NCBI GenBank assembly: GCA_022592445.1
Contig: JABYQR010000263.1
Span: 1-64,000 of the forward strand
Reading direction: 5' to 3'
Source: Cytidiella melzeri
Lineage: Eukaryota; Basidiomycota; Agaricomycetes; Polyporales; Irpicaceae
DNA length: 64,000 bases
A model generated the notes under the pieces. The model did not search any database and had not been told where the DNA came from. It was given only the letters and a program-made list of their open reading frames with translations. The number at the start of each line of letters is the position of its first letter. Position 1 is the first letter of the stretch. The translations under genes and the position numbers were made by a program. Below are positions 11,220-22,910 of this stretch, one piece after another.

Positions 11220-11640
11220 TGAGTGGCCTGTCGCCGGATAAATGAGATCAGGAGGTAGTTCCGTCCATCAACAACGGACAATGGCACCGTAAAACCTGAT
11301 ATACTCACGGTTCACAGCCTCGAGTGTCCCTGGAAGGTATAAAGGTAGTACACGTGTGCTATGGGCAACGTGTACGGTCAACTATAACGGTCATGCACAG
11401 CTGGTCAGCATAGCGACTCTAGCTAGAACACAGATACGTACCTGTTTGAGCAAGTGACAGTCGTTCCCGGAGCCCTAGGATTGTGGTTAACAGGTATTTC
11501 TTCGACTGAGTGGGAGTTGGGCTACCAAGTTCAACATGCCGCCCGATGCTAGATCTGGAATCTGCAGCTCAGCCGCTCGGCCATCACCGAGTTTTGGCCA
11601 CAATACTGGATCCCGGCCGGCTTCTCCTTCCTGCAATGTA
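11220..11640. repeat. Duplicated 5' flank of FunK1 copies (copy-C version)
   Basis: Counterpart of 7430-7840. It lies immediately upstream of the copy C start and so probably contains that gene's promoter. The two versions differ by point changes and small indels, for example a GGTCATGCACAGCTGGTCAGCA stretch here against a shorter GCTGGTTAGCA form in copy B. Confidence 0.7.
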
Positions 11641-11890
11641 TGTATCATATCGCAGTCCTGCTCGTCGTTGATGGGTACCAACACATAATCAGATACATAC
11701 GCATCTGAAAATATCGCAGCAGCTGAGTACAAAGCAACACATGACAGTGTCCCATATCACGAAGAAGCATACAAGGGTATATAAGCAGTAAAGTCCTAGG
11801 TATTATGCATATAGTGAAGATACGCATCGAAAAGGGGTATTGGAGGTTGCTCTGACGCTGTGCGTGAGGCTCTATATCCATGTTTCCACT

Positions 11891-12577
11891 TCAAAAGGTT
11901 CGGATTCGAGCTGTCCATGTATGATTACAGTTTGAAGTATTTGCCACGGTGTCTACAAAGCCACGCTGTCAGTATTTGATCAGACGGACCTACTTGCGTG
12001 CTTACCTCGCGAGACAAGCCACTGATCTGTAGTAGAGAACGTGAGCAGTGTGATAACAGTGGTGCGTGCGACATACATACTACAGGCTGCTGTGAGCGCT
12101 TCACGCATTTTGTAAGCTTTTTGAAGTCCGTCTTAGGTCTCTGCATTTGCGTGAAGTAGGCATTCATGGCTTCCCATCGTGAGTCTGCCATTATGAAGCT
12201 GTGACGATGCAGTTCAACCCAATAAGCCAAGCAGTGATCTCGGAGAAAAACTGACTTCAGGAGCTCATTCAAATTCTGTAAAATTTTGTGCTTCACAAGC
12301 TCTTTTGATGAGCATAGTCAGCAACAACATAGTGAGATCACGATAGTCACATAACAAGAATCCTGATAAGAATTTGAGGAACATAAAAAAGCAAGATCAG
12401 AAAGGGAAGATGAGGTCGTGGGCGCAGAGCACGGGACCTACTATAGTCATGGATGAACTGTCCAACACGGTCGGCTGACCGTCTTGAGACAAGGAAAATA
12501 ACACCTGCTAGAGCAATATCGTGTAAACATTGCACGTATACGTCTCTCCTCAAGACAAGGGTGTTCTGGGACATCAT
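11891..12577 (-). CDS. Unknown small protein, four exons
   Basis: I do not recognise this protein. An ATG pair at 12572-12577 opens a frame (MMSQNTLVLRRDVYVQC...) to about 12442. After a 140-bp intron (12302-12441) it continues through VELHRHSFIMADSRW. Two short classical introns follow, GTATGT..CTACTACAG and GTAAGC..CTGACAG. The frame then closes at a TGA (11891-11893) after RIRTF. The consistent frame across well-formed short introns is the main support. The long first intron is the weak point. It lies between FunK1 copy C and the FunK1 relic, on the same strand. It could itself be a decaying duplicate. Confidence 0.42.
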
Positions 12578-12599
12578 GCATCATGTTCGACTCCCCGGA

Positions 12600-13345
12600 A
12601 ACTTTCGCCTGAAAGCATTGGCTTGGAGCTGCGGCGACGTGGCCGCGAATTTCTCCCCGCGTGTAGTCCTCTCGTTATACTGCAAAAATATGACCTTTTA
12701 TTGTCGCCACAAGTCTCCCGAATCACTCTTAGTATCCACGTGGGGACAGGACTGGTGGCGAGGATGTTTTCGCTTGTTAAACAAGAGGCTGAGCTCAAAG
12801 CACGTGTACCTCTGGAGTTTAGCAAATTCCAACGATAGTCAAGATTTTCCTCGATAATGAGTCGTTGAACCAGGTAGCAGTTGTGCGGCAACATACCGAA
12901 TAGCGTCCCCGAGTTGCAGGTATCCGGAGTGGCCTTATTATCATTGGTTGTAAGCTGTACTGCACATTCACTGACCCAGCGTGGACGTTGCAACGGATGT
13001 CCATTCGCCTTGCGAATGAGAACGTGTCAAGTAGCGCTTGATCCGTCGCATCATCCATTATCGTCAGTGTCTGTTATTCTAGAAGAGAGGCTTGTTATTT
13101 CGATAGCAGGTGCATGGATCGCGTAGCTGCGGAATGGACGACGGTAAACGATCGGAGGCTGGGTACGACTTCAAAAAAGCGCTCCATGAATGGTGTTGTG
13201 CTGACATTCAGGAGGGCGAAGGGACCGCAGCTGTCGATTTGGGGGTGACAAGCCTGGCCACACAAGCGCATGAGGTCGCGAAATTCCGCCTCATCTAGGC
13301 GTGCTCTTGCAGAGCGTGGATATCCAGGAACGATGACATGCACGA
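12600..13345. other. Stretch with protein-like minus-strand fragments, no resolved gene
   Basis: Two minus-strand open frames here have protein-like composition: about 13095-13343 (contains DEAEFRDLMRLCGQ and TPFMERFFEVVPSL) and about 12574-12993 (contains LVQRLIIEENLDYRW). Neither starts at an ATG with a convincing upstream context, and I could not join them into one gene. They may be remains of a gene beside the FunK1 relic. Confidence 0.3.
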
Positions 13346-13359
13346 AATGTTGTCACCGG

Positions 13360-13600
13360 ACAGCTCAGTTCGACGAGAAACTCAGGAGCTACGGCGGACA
13401 TGAACGCCCATCATGTTTCCTGCAAAACAGTATATATCATCATCCATTCACCCGCCTTGAAGATCGAGTGTAGTCATACAGAACAATTGTGTGGTGTCGG
13501 CTTCAGATCCAGTTCGCTCCTGTTGTTGCATAAGTCCCTGTCGCTGAGTATGTCTTGGCCTACTATATCCTCTCCTCCAACGTCTCGCTGAGGCATAATG
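13360..13600 (-). pseudogene. FunK1 kinase relic (fourth copy)
   Basis: On the minus strand the sequence around 13470-13570 reads ILSDRDLCNNRSELDLKP, matching the metal-site exon ILNDWDLCKYKDELE of the intact copies. An intron-like GTATGA..TTTTGCAG follows at the conserved position. The next exon begins like GTWAFMSA but has extra bases (GAAACATGATGGGCGTTCATG against GGAACATGGGCGTTCATG), which shifts the frame into a stop. The rest of the kinase is not recognisable, so this is an old fragment. Confidence 0.75.
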
Positions 13601-13649
13601 CAGAAACGCGCTCTGGTCGACGTTGATCACCTGAGACTGTCGCAACTAA

Positions 13650-14153
13650 ATTCAATGTTAAGTTTACCTAGGAGTGCCGCTGTACTAGTTGTACACCCAT
13701 GACTGCGTGATTTTGTTGGGCCGTGAGCGGGGCACTGGAGCACGTAGTAAGTACTGGTAGTAGTTTTGAGTTTGAACAAACGTGAAGCGTTCATGCTGTT
13801 GTGTGCCCCATTTCTATCTAGAGTTCCCTGATATCAGATTATGACGAAGTCGAAAAGGTTTAAAGACTGGCCATGGGAGTTTGAGGACAGAGTAAGGCGC
13901 CGAGCATGGTACAGTCACGCTTAGGTTCAAATCATTGATCCGGGCGTGTCTTTTACTCTGAACTCATCCAGTATTCCTCGCCCCTTAGGGCTACTAGTAA
14001 GCTCTTCTGCTGCAACAACAGCAGGTGTCGATTCAACCACAACACCCGCCAGGCGTAAACCAGGCTCAGAAAGTCTCCGAACCTGCGGTCTAGCTCGTGA
14101 ATAGCTTGTTGTACTAGCTCTCTACTCTAACGTACCTTTTCGTTCGCTCCGCA
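13650..14153. other. Intergenic region upstream of BUB3
   Basis: No gene seen. It should contain the BUB3 promoter. The bases just before the ATG are CT-rich (CTCTCTACTCTAACGTACC, about 14120-14138). Confidence 0.5.
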
Positions 14154-15582
14154 ATGTCTGGTAAGTTGCATCTGGCAGTCATACAGACCTCAACTGACAA
14201 GATGGACCTTTCAGACCAAATTGAACTCTCGTCGCCACCGTTCGACAGTGTGTCATCTGTGCGCTTTTCGCCGTCAAATCCTGCTCAACTGCTAGTTTCT
14301 GCATGGGACACGGTGAGTACCCTCCGCTTATGTTCCTTTTCCTCTTGAGATTGTGGCTGTGATCTGTTGCGTTTTGGTTTGACAGTATATACAAGTGCTG
14401 ATCTCCAACGCCCTACACAGACCGTTCGACTATACGACGTGGACGCGAATGAGCAAAAGGCGAAATTCGATCACCGTGCTGCAGTCTTAGCCTGCTCCTT
14501 TGCTACACCGGAGCGGGCATACAGTGGTGGTTTGGATACTTATGTTAGAGAGTGAGTGTTGGGCCATTACACGAAATTTCCCGCTCACTGTCCGTGCCAT
14601 TTATAGGCTCGATCTTTCAACTGAAAACATTAATCACCTCGGACATCATTCCGACGCAATCTCATGTCTGAGCTATGCGAGGGATACCAGTACGTACGGG
14701 CAATTCGCGTTCATGACCGCTACTCACGGCCACTCCAGATGCTGTCGTCAGCGGCTCTTGGGATCGCACTGTGCGTTTCTGGGATCCCCGCGCATCCACC
14801 CCGCAGCAGTCCTCTTACACCGTTCCAGAACGCGTTTATCAGATGGACTTGGTTAACAACAATCTTGTTGTAGCGATGGCCAGCCGTCTTTTTTATATAT
14901 ATGACATCCGCAAAATGGACTCTCCTCAGAGCAGGGAAAGCAGTCTGAAGTTCATGACGCGGTCACTGGCATGCATGGCGGATGGACAAGGTGTCGTTGT
15001 TAGGGATCTGACTCAGTGTGATAATTGTTAACTTTTGCATCCAGGTTATGCCACTGCTTCAGTAGAAGGAAGGATAGCAGTGGAATACTTCGACCCAGGC
15101 CCGGAGGCCCAGGAGAAGAAATATGCATTCAAGTGCCACCGTCAGACAATAAATGACGTTGATCACGTTTGGCCGGTCAACGCGCTCGCTTTCCACCCTG
15201 TGTGAGTGTGCATATACCGGTCTGCGTTATTCGTACGGCTCACATGGCTCGGATGTTACAATAGCTACAACACGTTCGCCTCTGCTGGATCTGATGGAAC
15301 AGTGTCAATATGGGATCACAAGCTCAAGAAGCGTCTTCGCCAGTATCCCAAGTACAATGCCGCCGTTCCTTCGGTCGCCTTCAATTGCGATGGCACGAAA
15401 CTAGCTGTTGGGGTCAGCTACATGTGGGACGAAGGAGAGCAGGGGTCCAAGACGGCAGAGCGACCCAGAGTATTCGTCAGAACGACAGGAGACGAGGTCA
15501 AGGTCAGTGTATCAGAGTTCAGTCACGCACGACAGTTTTCTGATTAACGTGACTTCAGCCGAAGGGATGGGCTGGCAGTTAA
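14154..15582 (+). CDS. BUB3: Mitotic spindle checkpoint protein Bub3 (WD40)
   Basis: Predicted 347-residue WD40 propeller, the usual Bub3 length. Bub3 binds the GLEBS motifs of Bub1 and Mad3/BubR1 and brings them to phosphorylated Knl1 at kinetochores. Seven exons keep frame: 14154-14312, 14421-14551, 14607-14689, 14739-14990, 15045-15201, 15265-15502 and 15559-15582. WD-type repeats are visible, for example [15 protein letters not shown] and [14 protein letters not shown]. Diagnostic for Bub3 is [20 protein letters not shown], close to the conserved [21 protein letters not shown] block, followed by the NALAFHP segment. The last exon is only eight codons (PKGWAGS). No defects are seen. Confidence 0.95.
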
Positions 15583-15997
15583 CTCATTCAAAACTATTTC
15601 TATGACAAAGTCGCAGTGTATGTGGCCCATGTCGAATAGCATGTTGAACTATTCAAACTCAGTGTGCAAGCGTCTTTATCGCTGTCAGCATGGATGTTTC
15701 GTAAAGCAGGTATGTTGTCACAAGCAACGTTGCTCGTCTATGCTCACGACCGCGTACAGCTGATTATAACCCTTAGCTCTGATTCTTGATTACAAGCATT
15801 GACCCTTGATTCCTAGCAGAACGCGCCGAACATTTTGATACACACAGGTCTCGTTCCCACGGAAAACAACACTTTTCTACTTCAGACGCTCTGAGGCTTC
15901 TATCATGTCATAGTGTGGATAAATGGCGATAGCAGGGTGCTATCTGCTCATCTCATATAAATCTCCCGGTGGCTCTTTCGTCCTTTGACCGTCCACC
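15583..15997 (+). promoter_or_regulatory. BUB3 3' region and permease P1 promoter
   Basis: No ORF of note lies in these 415 bases. A TATAAA at 15956-15961 lies about 40 bases before the P1 ATG and is a plausible core promoter element. A GATAAATGG word (about 15918) and other GATA words are present, but I cannot assign a regulator. Confidence 0.45.
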
Positions 15998-18622
15998 ATG
16001 TCGCTCCCCGGGATCTTCAGTTTCAAGCGACATGCACCATCCTTTCGAGGTCGCAGTTCAGCGGGTCAGGAAGGGTCAGACAATGCGGGTCATGTTTCGC
16101 CTGTCGACGAGAAGGAGAACTTTGAGGTCGACTCCGTGCAGGAGGTCACGACAGCAATGGATCCCGACCTCAACCCTGGCGAGCTGACCTTCGAGGAGGG
16201 TACGCCATTTTTCCTCTCTGCCAGGCTTCTTGTACTCTGACGTCGCGCAAGACACTGCCGGTGGTCTCGGCCGGCATCTTGGCGTATTCAGCTGCACGCT
16301 CCTCATGTAAGTATCGTATCTTGACCCTTGTGACCGACGTGCTGAGGGATTGATCGCTAGCGTTGGCCGTGTCATTGGGACCGGTGTCTTCTCTACCCCT
16401 TCCTCTATCCTTGGCTCGGTAGGCTCTGTTGGTGCCTCCCTCATGCTATGGGTCCTCGGCTTCATCTTATCGTTCTGCGGATTGTTCATCTGGCTTGAGT
16501 TCGGGACAATGTTCCCTCGCAGCGGTGGTGAGAAGGTCTACCTGGAGGCCGTTTATCAACGTCCCAAGCATCTGGCAACTATCATCTTTGCGGCTAATGC
16601 CATCATACTCGGGTTCAGTGCCTCGAACTGCATTGTAAGCTTCTTTACCTCTGTCGACGACGCCGAAGCTTATCGATCTCATGTCAGGTCTTTGCGAGCA
16701 AGTGAGCCCACAATCTTGCATTGCCTGGCTAAATGTGACCTCGCCGTATTGCAGCATTTTGGTCTCCGCAAATCAGGATGCAGGTAGATGGGTTACGCGT
16801 GGCATTGCTATTGGAGGTGAGGTTCATTTGCTCGCCACGAACGATGTCCGGAACTGAGCTTTCGAACGCATAGTTATGGTCTTCTGCACTGTAGTGCATG
16901 GTTTGACTCCACGACTCGGCGTTTACATCATGAATGTATGTCATAATCTAATGACCGTCGATATTGTAAGGCTGACTTTGTTGCAGGGTCTCAGCTTTTT
17001 CAAGATTGTTATTCTGGTTTTCGTTGTCGTCACAGGTATTACATATCTTACGACTAAAACACAAATACTAAGACTCTTCTCTCTAGGCTGGGCCGTTCTT
17101 GCCGGCCACACAAAGATTCAGGATCCCCACGCCAACTTCCGGAATGCGTTCGCGGGCAGCTCTCACAGTGGCAATGACGTGAGTGACTACTGTCTATGTC
17201 TATTGACCGCTTTCTGAGCATGAAAAGTATGCCACTGCCATGTTTAAGGTGCTTTTTGCGTACTCGGGATGGTCAAATGTCAACTATGTCATGAACAACG
17301 TGAAAAACCCGGTGCGCACCTTGAAAATTGCTGGCCCGTTGGGTCTTGGTATCTGCACGGTGCTTTACTTGCTGGCAAACGTTGCGTATTTCGCGTGAGT
17401 ACCTTCAGGAGGTTTTTTTAGGTCACGAAAAGTAATGGATCGCTGGTAGTGCGGCAACCAAGACCGAAATTCTGCACAGTGGTGTGACCGTCGCATCTAT
17501 CTTTTTTGGGAAAGTATTTGGGTCCGAGGCGCAGAAAGCACTCACTGTGTTTGTCGCGCTGAGGTGAGTTGTGCAGGTACAATCTATATTTCGCACTAAC
17601 ACCCGAACAGCGCTCTGGGGAACGTCATGACTGTGGTAAGCATGGTGTTGAAGATGTAGAGGATGTAAGCATTGACATTGGCTTTAGACTTTTGCCGCTG
17701 CTCGTGTCAACCAAGGTTCGTCGGTGTCTTGCTTCTGATAACACGCTCGTCCCACCGTCTGCACACAGAACTCGCCAAAGAAGGAGTCCCTCTGCCGTTT
17801 GGTAACCGCCTCTGGGCGACGAATTGGCCGATTGGGACACCATTGGGAGGACTCATTATTCACATGATTCCTTCGGTACGTGGTATCTGTCGATTCGTCG
17901 TTATAACCACTTGACCATCTATCGCCAGGTTATCGTCATCATCGCTCCTCCGCCCAACATTGCGTATCCCTTCATCTTGGACGTTGAAGGCTATCCGCAA
18001 CAAATCATCAATCTTTTCATTGTTATTGTGAGTGTAACGACAACTTTGTTGTATCTAGCTCACGGTCTGCGGGAAGGGTTTGTTTTGGCTGCGTTGGAGA
18101 AGACCGAATGCCGTTCGTCCGTTCAAAGGTAGGTCAGGAGATTCTATGATTGGTCTTGTACTGACATTTTCGCAGTATGGCTTCCCTTGGCGTTCTTCTT
18201 CCTTGCGGCATCTGTGTTCCGTGAGTTCAAGTAGCTCTTTGAGAAGATCTTTGGTCATGGCTAATGAGCCTCGTACAGTGCTAGTCGCACCGTTCTTGAG
18301 ACCTGCCAATGGTGTTGGCGATACACCACCATTACCTTACTGGCTGTCAGTTTTCCTTACAACACTTATCATATGTGTCCAAAATCTCATCTTGAAACCA
18401 GGTACTGTATTGTAGGCATTGGCGTGATGATCTTCGGAGTGGTATACTGGGCTGTCTGGGCAATTGTGCTCCCAAAATTGTTTGGATACACGTTGGCACC
18501 AGCAAAGGATGTGCTTGCGGACGGCACGGTCATCACTGTTGTAAGTGCGCATTGAGTCTGCAACATCGCTGTGCTGACATTTATCATCTCGTGTGTAGTA
18601 CAATCACGTCAAGAACGAGTAG
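15998..18622 (+). CDS. MUP1: Mup1-like amino-acid permease P1 (APC superfamily, LAT type)
   Basis: Plasma-membrane amino-acid permease of the fungal high-affinity methionine permease type. About 19 exons; I followed the frame from ATG 15998 to TAG 18620-18622. Early exons are 15998-16199, 16252-16306 and one from 16361. The acidic cytosolic N-terminus ends in ELTFEED, then GGLGRHLGVFSCT. The first transmembrane segment carries the APC signature GRVIGTGVFSTPSSILG. TMFPRSGGEKVYLEAVY is the typical Mup1 block after the second helix. Later landmarks are GFSASNCIVFAS, GWSNVNYVMNNVKNPVRTLK, NQELAKEGVPLPFG and a C-terminal DGTVITV. It is tandem with P2 and shares its exon structure, so the two arose by duplication. 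Substrate is inferred from family only; methionine or cysteine is likely but not proven. Confidence 0.88.
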
Positions 18623-18985
18623 CAAACATGAATCACCTGTCTTCCCATTTGGCCTCTACATATCGATTATGCTGCCCTTTGTTCTCTCTGGCAAAGACAA
18701 ATAACATGACTCCAAATAAAACTTACGGCCGTGAATGCCAGGTGTGACGTTGGGTGTTCGCCTCTGGCTCGACCGGGCCATTTCTCATTATCACGCCTTG
18801 TGCACAGCCAGAGTGAGTGCATGCATTATGTAGGAGATACTCTACTGCCGATAGATAAATCGACTCGCAGGCAATATGGCGTACTGATGCGCTCATCTGC
18901 TAATTGCCATTGACATGGTTCCCAGAGACATTTCCAGTTCTACAAAGACCATTTTCAAAGAGAAAGTCGCGACATTATGCTGTTG
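18623..18985. other. 3' regions of permease P1 and the zinc-cluster gene
   Basis: About 360 bases between convergent genes. There is no ORF with protein-like composition and no clear repeat. Confidence 0.4.
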
Positions 18986-19364
18986 TCAGGCGTCATCTTT
19001 CAAACGGGACAGAACTTGCTTCGGATCCTGGTAGAAAACGTCTCGGACCTGTTGTTCAAACACTTGAAGAGGGGGAAGAGAGAGAACAGTTTCATTGCGG
19101 TGGCTGTCTGATGTCTGGGATTGTGGCGGTTGTTGTTGACCCGGCCTACGCCATCCGGTAGCAAAAGTGCATTGGGTATTGTTGGTGAAACAACCCCTAA
19201 GGACATAAGCTTATCAACATAACACAGGTGTCTATACTTGCTTACCTGCAACGATTCTGATTTTTGTCGTAAACGCAAGCTTTCTTGCTCCAACGGCATC
19301 CGTCGCAAGCTTTCTTCCGAGCAAACATCTTGAGTGTAGGCCTGAAGTTGTCAGTAGATGCCAT
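18986..19364 (-). CDS. Small Zn(II)2Cys6 zinc-cluster protein (109 residues)
   Basis: Two exons (19246-19364 and 18986-19196) around a 49-bp intron (19197-19245) encode 109 residues. Joining them completes a textbook binuclear zinc cluster: CDGCRWSKKAC, an eight-residue loop, then C-RG-C-FTNNTQ-C, giving C-x2-C-x6-C-x8-C-x2-C-x6-C at about residues 20-52. The first half lies in exon 1 and the second half straddles the splice. The rest is a Gln/Pro linker (RRPGQQQPPQ) and a short C-terminal helix-like stretch (VFEQQVRDVFYQDPKQ). No fungal-specific transcription factor middle domain is present. The start MASTDNF has A at -3. Fungal zinc clusters are normally DNA-binding regulators. This one could be a minimal regulator or competitor acting on the flanking permeases, but that is inference from position. 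Confidence 0.72.
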
Positions 19365-20014
19365 TCTCAATGGCGCGAATATGCTACAGACCGTTGGTAA
19401 GGGAGAGTGTACGGGAGAGAACAAAACCTGTACACGCGCGTAAACATGATATATTACATATTTCTGATCACCGCGCCACGACGTGCTGACGTCCATGTTG
19501 AAGTAGAACGTCGACGACCGACTTTGACCAAGACCATGATGGTAAGATGAAATCTCAACCCTCTGACCATACTGACTGACTTACCACCAGTGCACTCTGT
19601 ATGAACTCGAAGATCTTTATGCTCGAAATAATCAAGTTGATGCCATTCTACACAGCGATAGCGTACAATCACGTCAGTGTGTGCCACTGAGCCACAAGCC
19701 TGATGCCTGCTCTTAAAGGACCTCCATTTGTTCGAGGTGAAACTCGCATTTTTTTACGTGTTTTGATGCTCGCACTGATTGATTGCAGGACAGTGTGGTC
19801 GAAGTGACTGTGGCCTCTATTTTGTCCAGCACTAGCACAGAATGCGTCAGCCGCACAGGCTCAGGAGAGCTTACATGGTTACATGTGGCGATGAAAGCAT
19901 CTCCAGGGGACCTCAGCGGCTGCCAGGAGCTCACTTTGCCGCCAGGCTATTTAACAGAGCCACTCGACAGCCGCACACCGTCTTGACCTGAACACCCCTC
20001 ATTCCCTCGCTCTC
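19365..20014. promoter_or_regulatory. Shared upstream region of the zinc-cluster gene and permease P2
   Basis: The zinc-cluster gene (minus) and P2 (plus) diverge from this 650-bp stretch. A TATTTAA at about 19948-19954 sits some 60 bases before the P2 ATG. An open minus-strand frame at 19454-19687 has no homology I recognise and is left out. Confidence 0.45.
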
Positions 20015-22798
20015 ATGGCGAATCATGATAAATTTCTCCCTTCACAAGTCCAGACGTACAGCAGCCAGCCTGAATCGATGCTTGCTCACAAAAACCACTC
20101 AGATGACGATCGCGGCTCCAGCCTACTTGAACAGCAGTCTCTCAAGGCCATCGACGAGAGTTCCGGTGCTGTGATCCAAGAAGCTGAAATTGCAAGTCCT
20201 GGCGACTTGACTCTCGAAGAAGGTCCGCATACAGCGCAGTTGCTATTGCTTGTATGCCGCTAATATACAAATGCAGATGCGGCCGGAGGACTTGGCCGCC
20301 ATCTTGGTGTCTTCAGTTGCACGTTGCTCATGTAGGTCCTTAGGAGTTTCTCTCATGTCCGATTGAGCCTTGATGTCTGTTTATTGACCCTCAGTGTTGG
20401 CCGGATCATTGGAACTGGCATCTTCTCCACACCATCATCCATTCTTGGATCGGTCGGCTCAGTTGGCGCCTCGCTGATGCTTTGGGTGCTTGGCTTCGTG
20501 CTCTCGTTTTGTGGGCTTTTCATCTGGCTCGAGTATGGCACTATGTTCCCGCGTAGTGGGGGAGAAAAAGTTTACCTGGAAGCTGTCTTTACCCGGCCAC
20601 GCTACCTGGCCACCGTGATATTCGCTGCAAATGCCATCTTACTGGGTTTCACCGCTTCTGGCTGTATTGTGAGTCTTTTGCTCTCGCTATCATCGCTTGG
20701 GACGGCACATTAAACATTGCCAATAGGTGTTTGCGAGCAAGTGAGAATTATTAAATCCGCACCCTCCGACTTGGCACTGAATATCCGACAGCATCCTTGT
20801 CGCTGCAGGTCACGAGGCGACTCGTTGGGCAAGTCGTGGAATCGCTCTTGGAGGTCATTTGTACGTTTATGTGTGACGCGACATGAGCTGACACTATCTC
20901 CAGTGATATTCGCTGTGACCATGCTGCACGGGTTTACGCCGCGACTGGGTGTTTACGTCATGAATGTCAGTACCTGTTGACACACTGCTACACGTGGTGG
21001 CATTGAATCACTAGCTTTGCAGTTCCTTAGCGTGTTCAAGATCGTGATATTGCTCTTTGTCGTCGTCACAGGCAAGTCGTTCCGCTCGTTCACTTCAGTT
21101 TCCAGACGTGAAATGTCGCATACAGGTTGGGTAGTTCTGTCCGGTCACACCAGTATCAAGGACCCGCATGTCAATTTCAAAAATGCATTCGCTGGCAGTT
21201 CACACAGCAGCAACGATGTAGGATCAACCAAGATCTCTGCATGTGTTCTCGCTCATAGTACTGTGTAGTACGCAACAGCAACGTTCAAAGTCCTGAATGC
21301 CTACGCCGGATGGTCGAATGTCAACTATGTGTTGAACAACGTGAAGAATCCAGTGCGGACGTTGAAGATCGCTGGTCCTCTCGGTCTTGGGATTTGCGCG
21401 GTGCTTTACCTTCTCGCTAATGTGTCCTACTTTGCGTGAGTTTTCTGGTTCTCCGGTTGTGAAATGGTTCATCGACAACGTACTTCCTGTAGCGCCGCCA
21501 CGAAAGCAGAGATACAGCATAGCGGCGTCACCGTCGCTTCACTATTCTTCTTCAAGGTCTTCGGCAAAACCGCACAAAAGGCTCTCAGTGTGATTGTTGC
21601 TTTGAGGTAAGGCCGCGATTTTTGGTATGCGGCCAACTCTGACAGCTCACGACGTTTTTGCAGTGCTCTTGGAAACGTGATCACTGTCGTAAGCTCCTCG
21701 CCCTGGAAAACCGCTTAGTTGTCTGATATTCGTGCATTCGAACAGACCTTCGCAGCTTCTCGAGTTAACCAAGGTGAGTACATACACGGATCTTGCATTC
21801 AAGCAGTCCATTAATACAGATCTTTCTAGAACTCGCAAAGGAGGGTATTCCTTTACCTTTCGGAAGTCGTTTTTGGGCATCTAATTGGCCAACGGGGAAG
21901 TCTCCTCTTCCTGGCCTAATTGTGCATCTAATTCCTTCCGTACGTCCAAGCATTTATGACTTACGCAGAGGCTTCAATTCAACCTTGATTACTCGTGATA
22001 TATAGGTTATCGTCATCATTGCTCCACCGCCAAGCGTGAGTTATTGTATCCCCATGCAACCTTGAATCCGGCTGATAGCGTGGGACAGATTGCCTATCCA
22101 TTCATTCTCGACGTAGAAGGCTACCCGCAGCAAATCATCAACTTCTTCATCGTTATAGTACGTGTTCCCTTTCGCAGTCATTGTAGCTTCATAGTCCAGA
22201 AGACTGATGACTTTGTTCCGCATCAGGGTCTCTTCTGGCTTCGATGGAAAAAGCCAAATGTTCGCCGACCGTTCAAGGGTATGTACCTCTCACCGGTTCC
22301 ACTGCTAGTGAGGCTGACGAAACGTTTGGTGCACTAGTGTGGTGGCCAATTGCAGTGTTCTACTTGGCTGCAGCCGCTTTCCGTGAGTGTCTATCATCAC
22401 TACAGCAAATTTTTCTGACCTACTCGCGCCAGTTCTTGTTGCGCCGTTCCTCAGGCCCGCCAACGGCAAAGGCGATACGCCACCTTTGCCATACTATCTG
22501 TACGCTGAGTGAATTTTCCAGGATGACGTTTACTCGCTAAATGTCATTCGTAGATACTGTCTCGTTGGCATCGCCGTTATGGTCACCGGGATTATCTACT
22601 GGGCCGGATGGCGTATTGTGTTACCAAAAGTGTTCGGCTACGAACTGATTCCTCGAAAGGAGAGGTTGCCGGACGGGACGGTCATCACCTTGGTAAGTGT
22701 CAACTCCTTCAGCTGTCGCATTTGTGTCGCATGTATGTGATTCGTGACTCACCTGCCGTTTCTCGCAGTTCACGAACAAAAAATTGCACAAGGAGTAG
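20015..22798 (+). CDS. MUP1: Mup1-like amino-acid permease P2 (paralogue of P1)
   Basis: Second Mup1-like permease, from ATG 20015 to TAG 22796-22798, with the same intron positions as P1 wherever I compared them. Landmarks are GRHLGVFSCT, GRIIGTGIFSTPSSILG, TMFPRSGGEKVYLEAVF, GFTASGCIVFAS, GWSNVNYVLNNVKNPVRTLK, NQELAKEGIPLPFG, DVEGYPQQIINFF and DGTVITL near the end. The family has about 12 membrane helices and imports amino acids. One intron begins GC instead of GT: ACAG|GCAAGTCG near 21071, ending CATACAG at about 21126. The frame is intact. Divergence from P1 is mainly in the N-terminal cytosolic region, which suggests different regulation or turnover signals. Confidence 0.88.
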
Positions 22799-22910
22799 AC
22801 ATGGCATTGACGTCGAGAGCAAGTTGTTTTGTATGGACTTCATGATTTCTCTTGTTGTACGTGGTAAAGCAGATTGTATGTATGTATTGTGAGTGCACGA
22901 GCGATAGATT

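Noticed and set aside
12453..12857. Plus-strand frame of 134 codons
   Set aside because: It lies opposite the spliced minus-strand gene and its upstream fragment, whose introns give better support.
13095..13343. Minus-strand protein-like frame of 82 codons
   Set aside because: It starts at GTG, and I found no splice partner or family. It is kept only as a note in the intergenic entry.
16200..16224. 25-base first intron in permease P1
   Set aside because: It would keep frame but is too short. The 52-base intron ending at 16251 matches P2.
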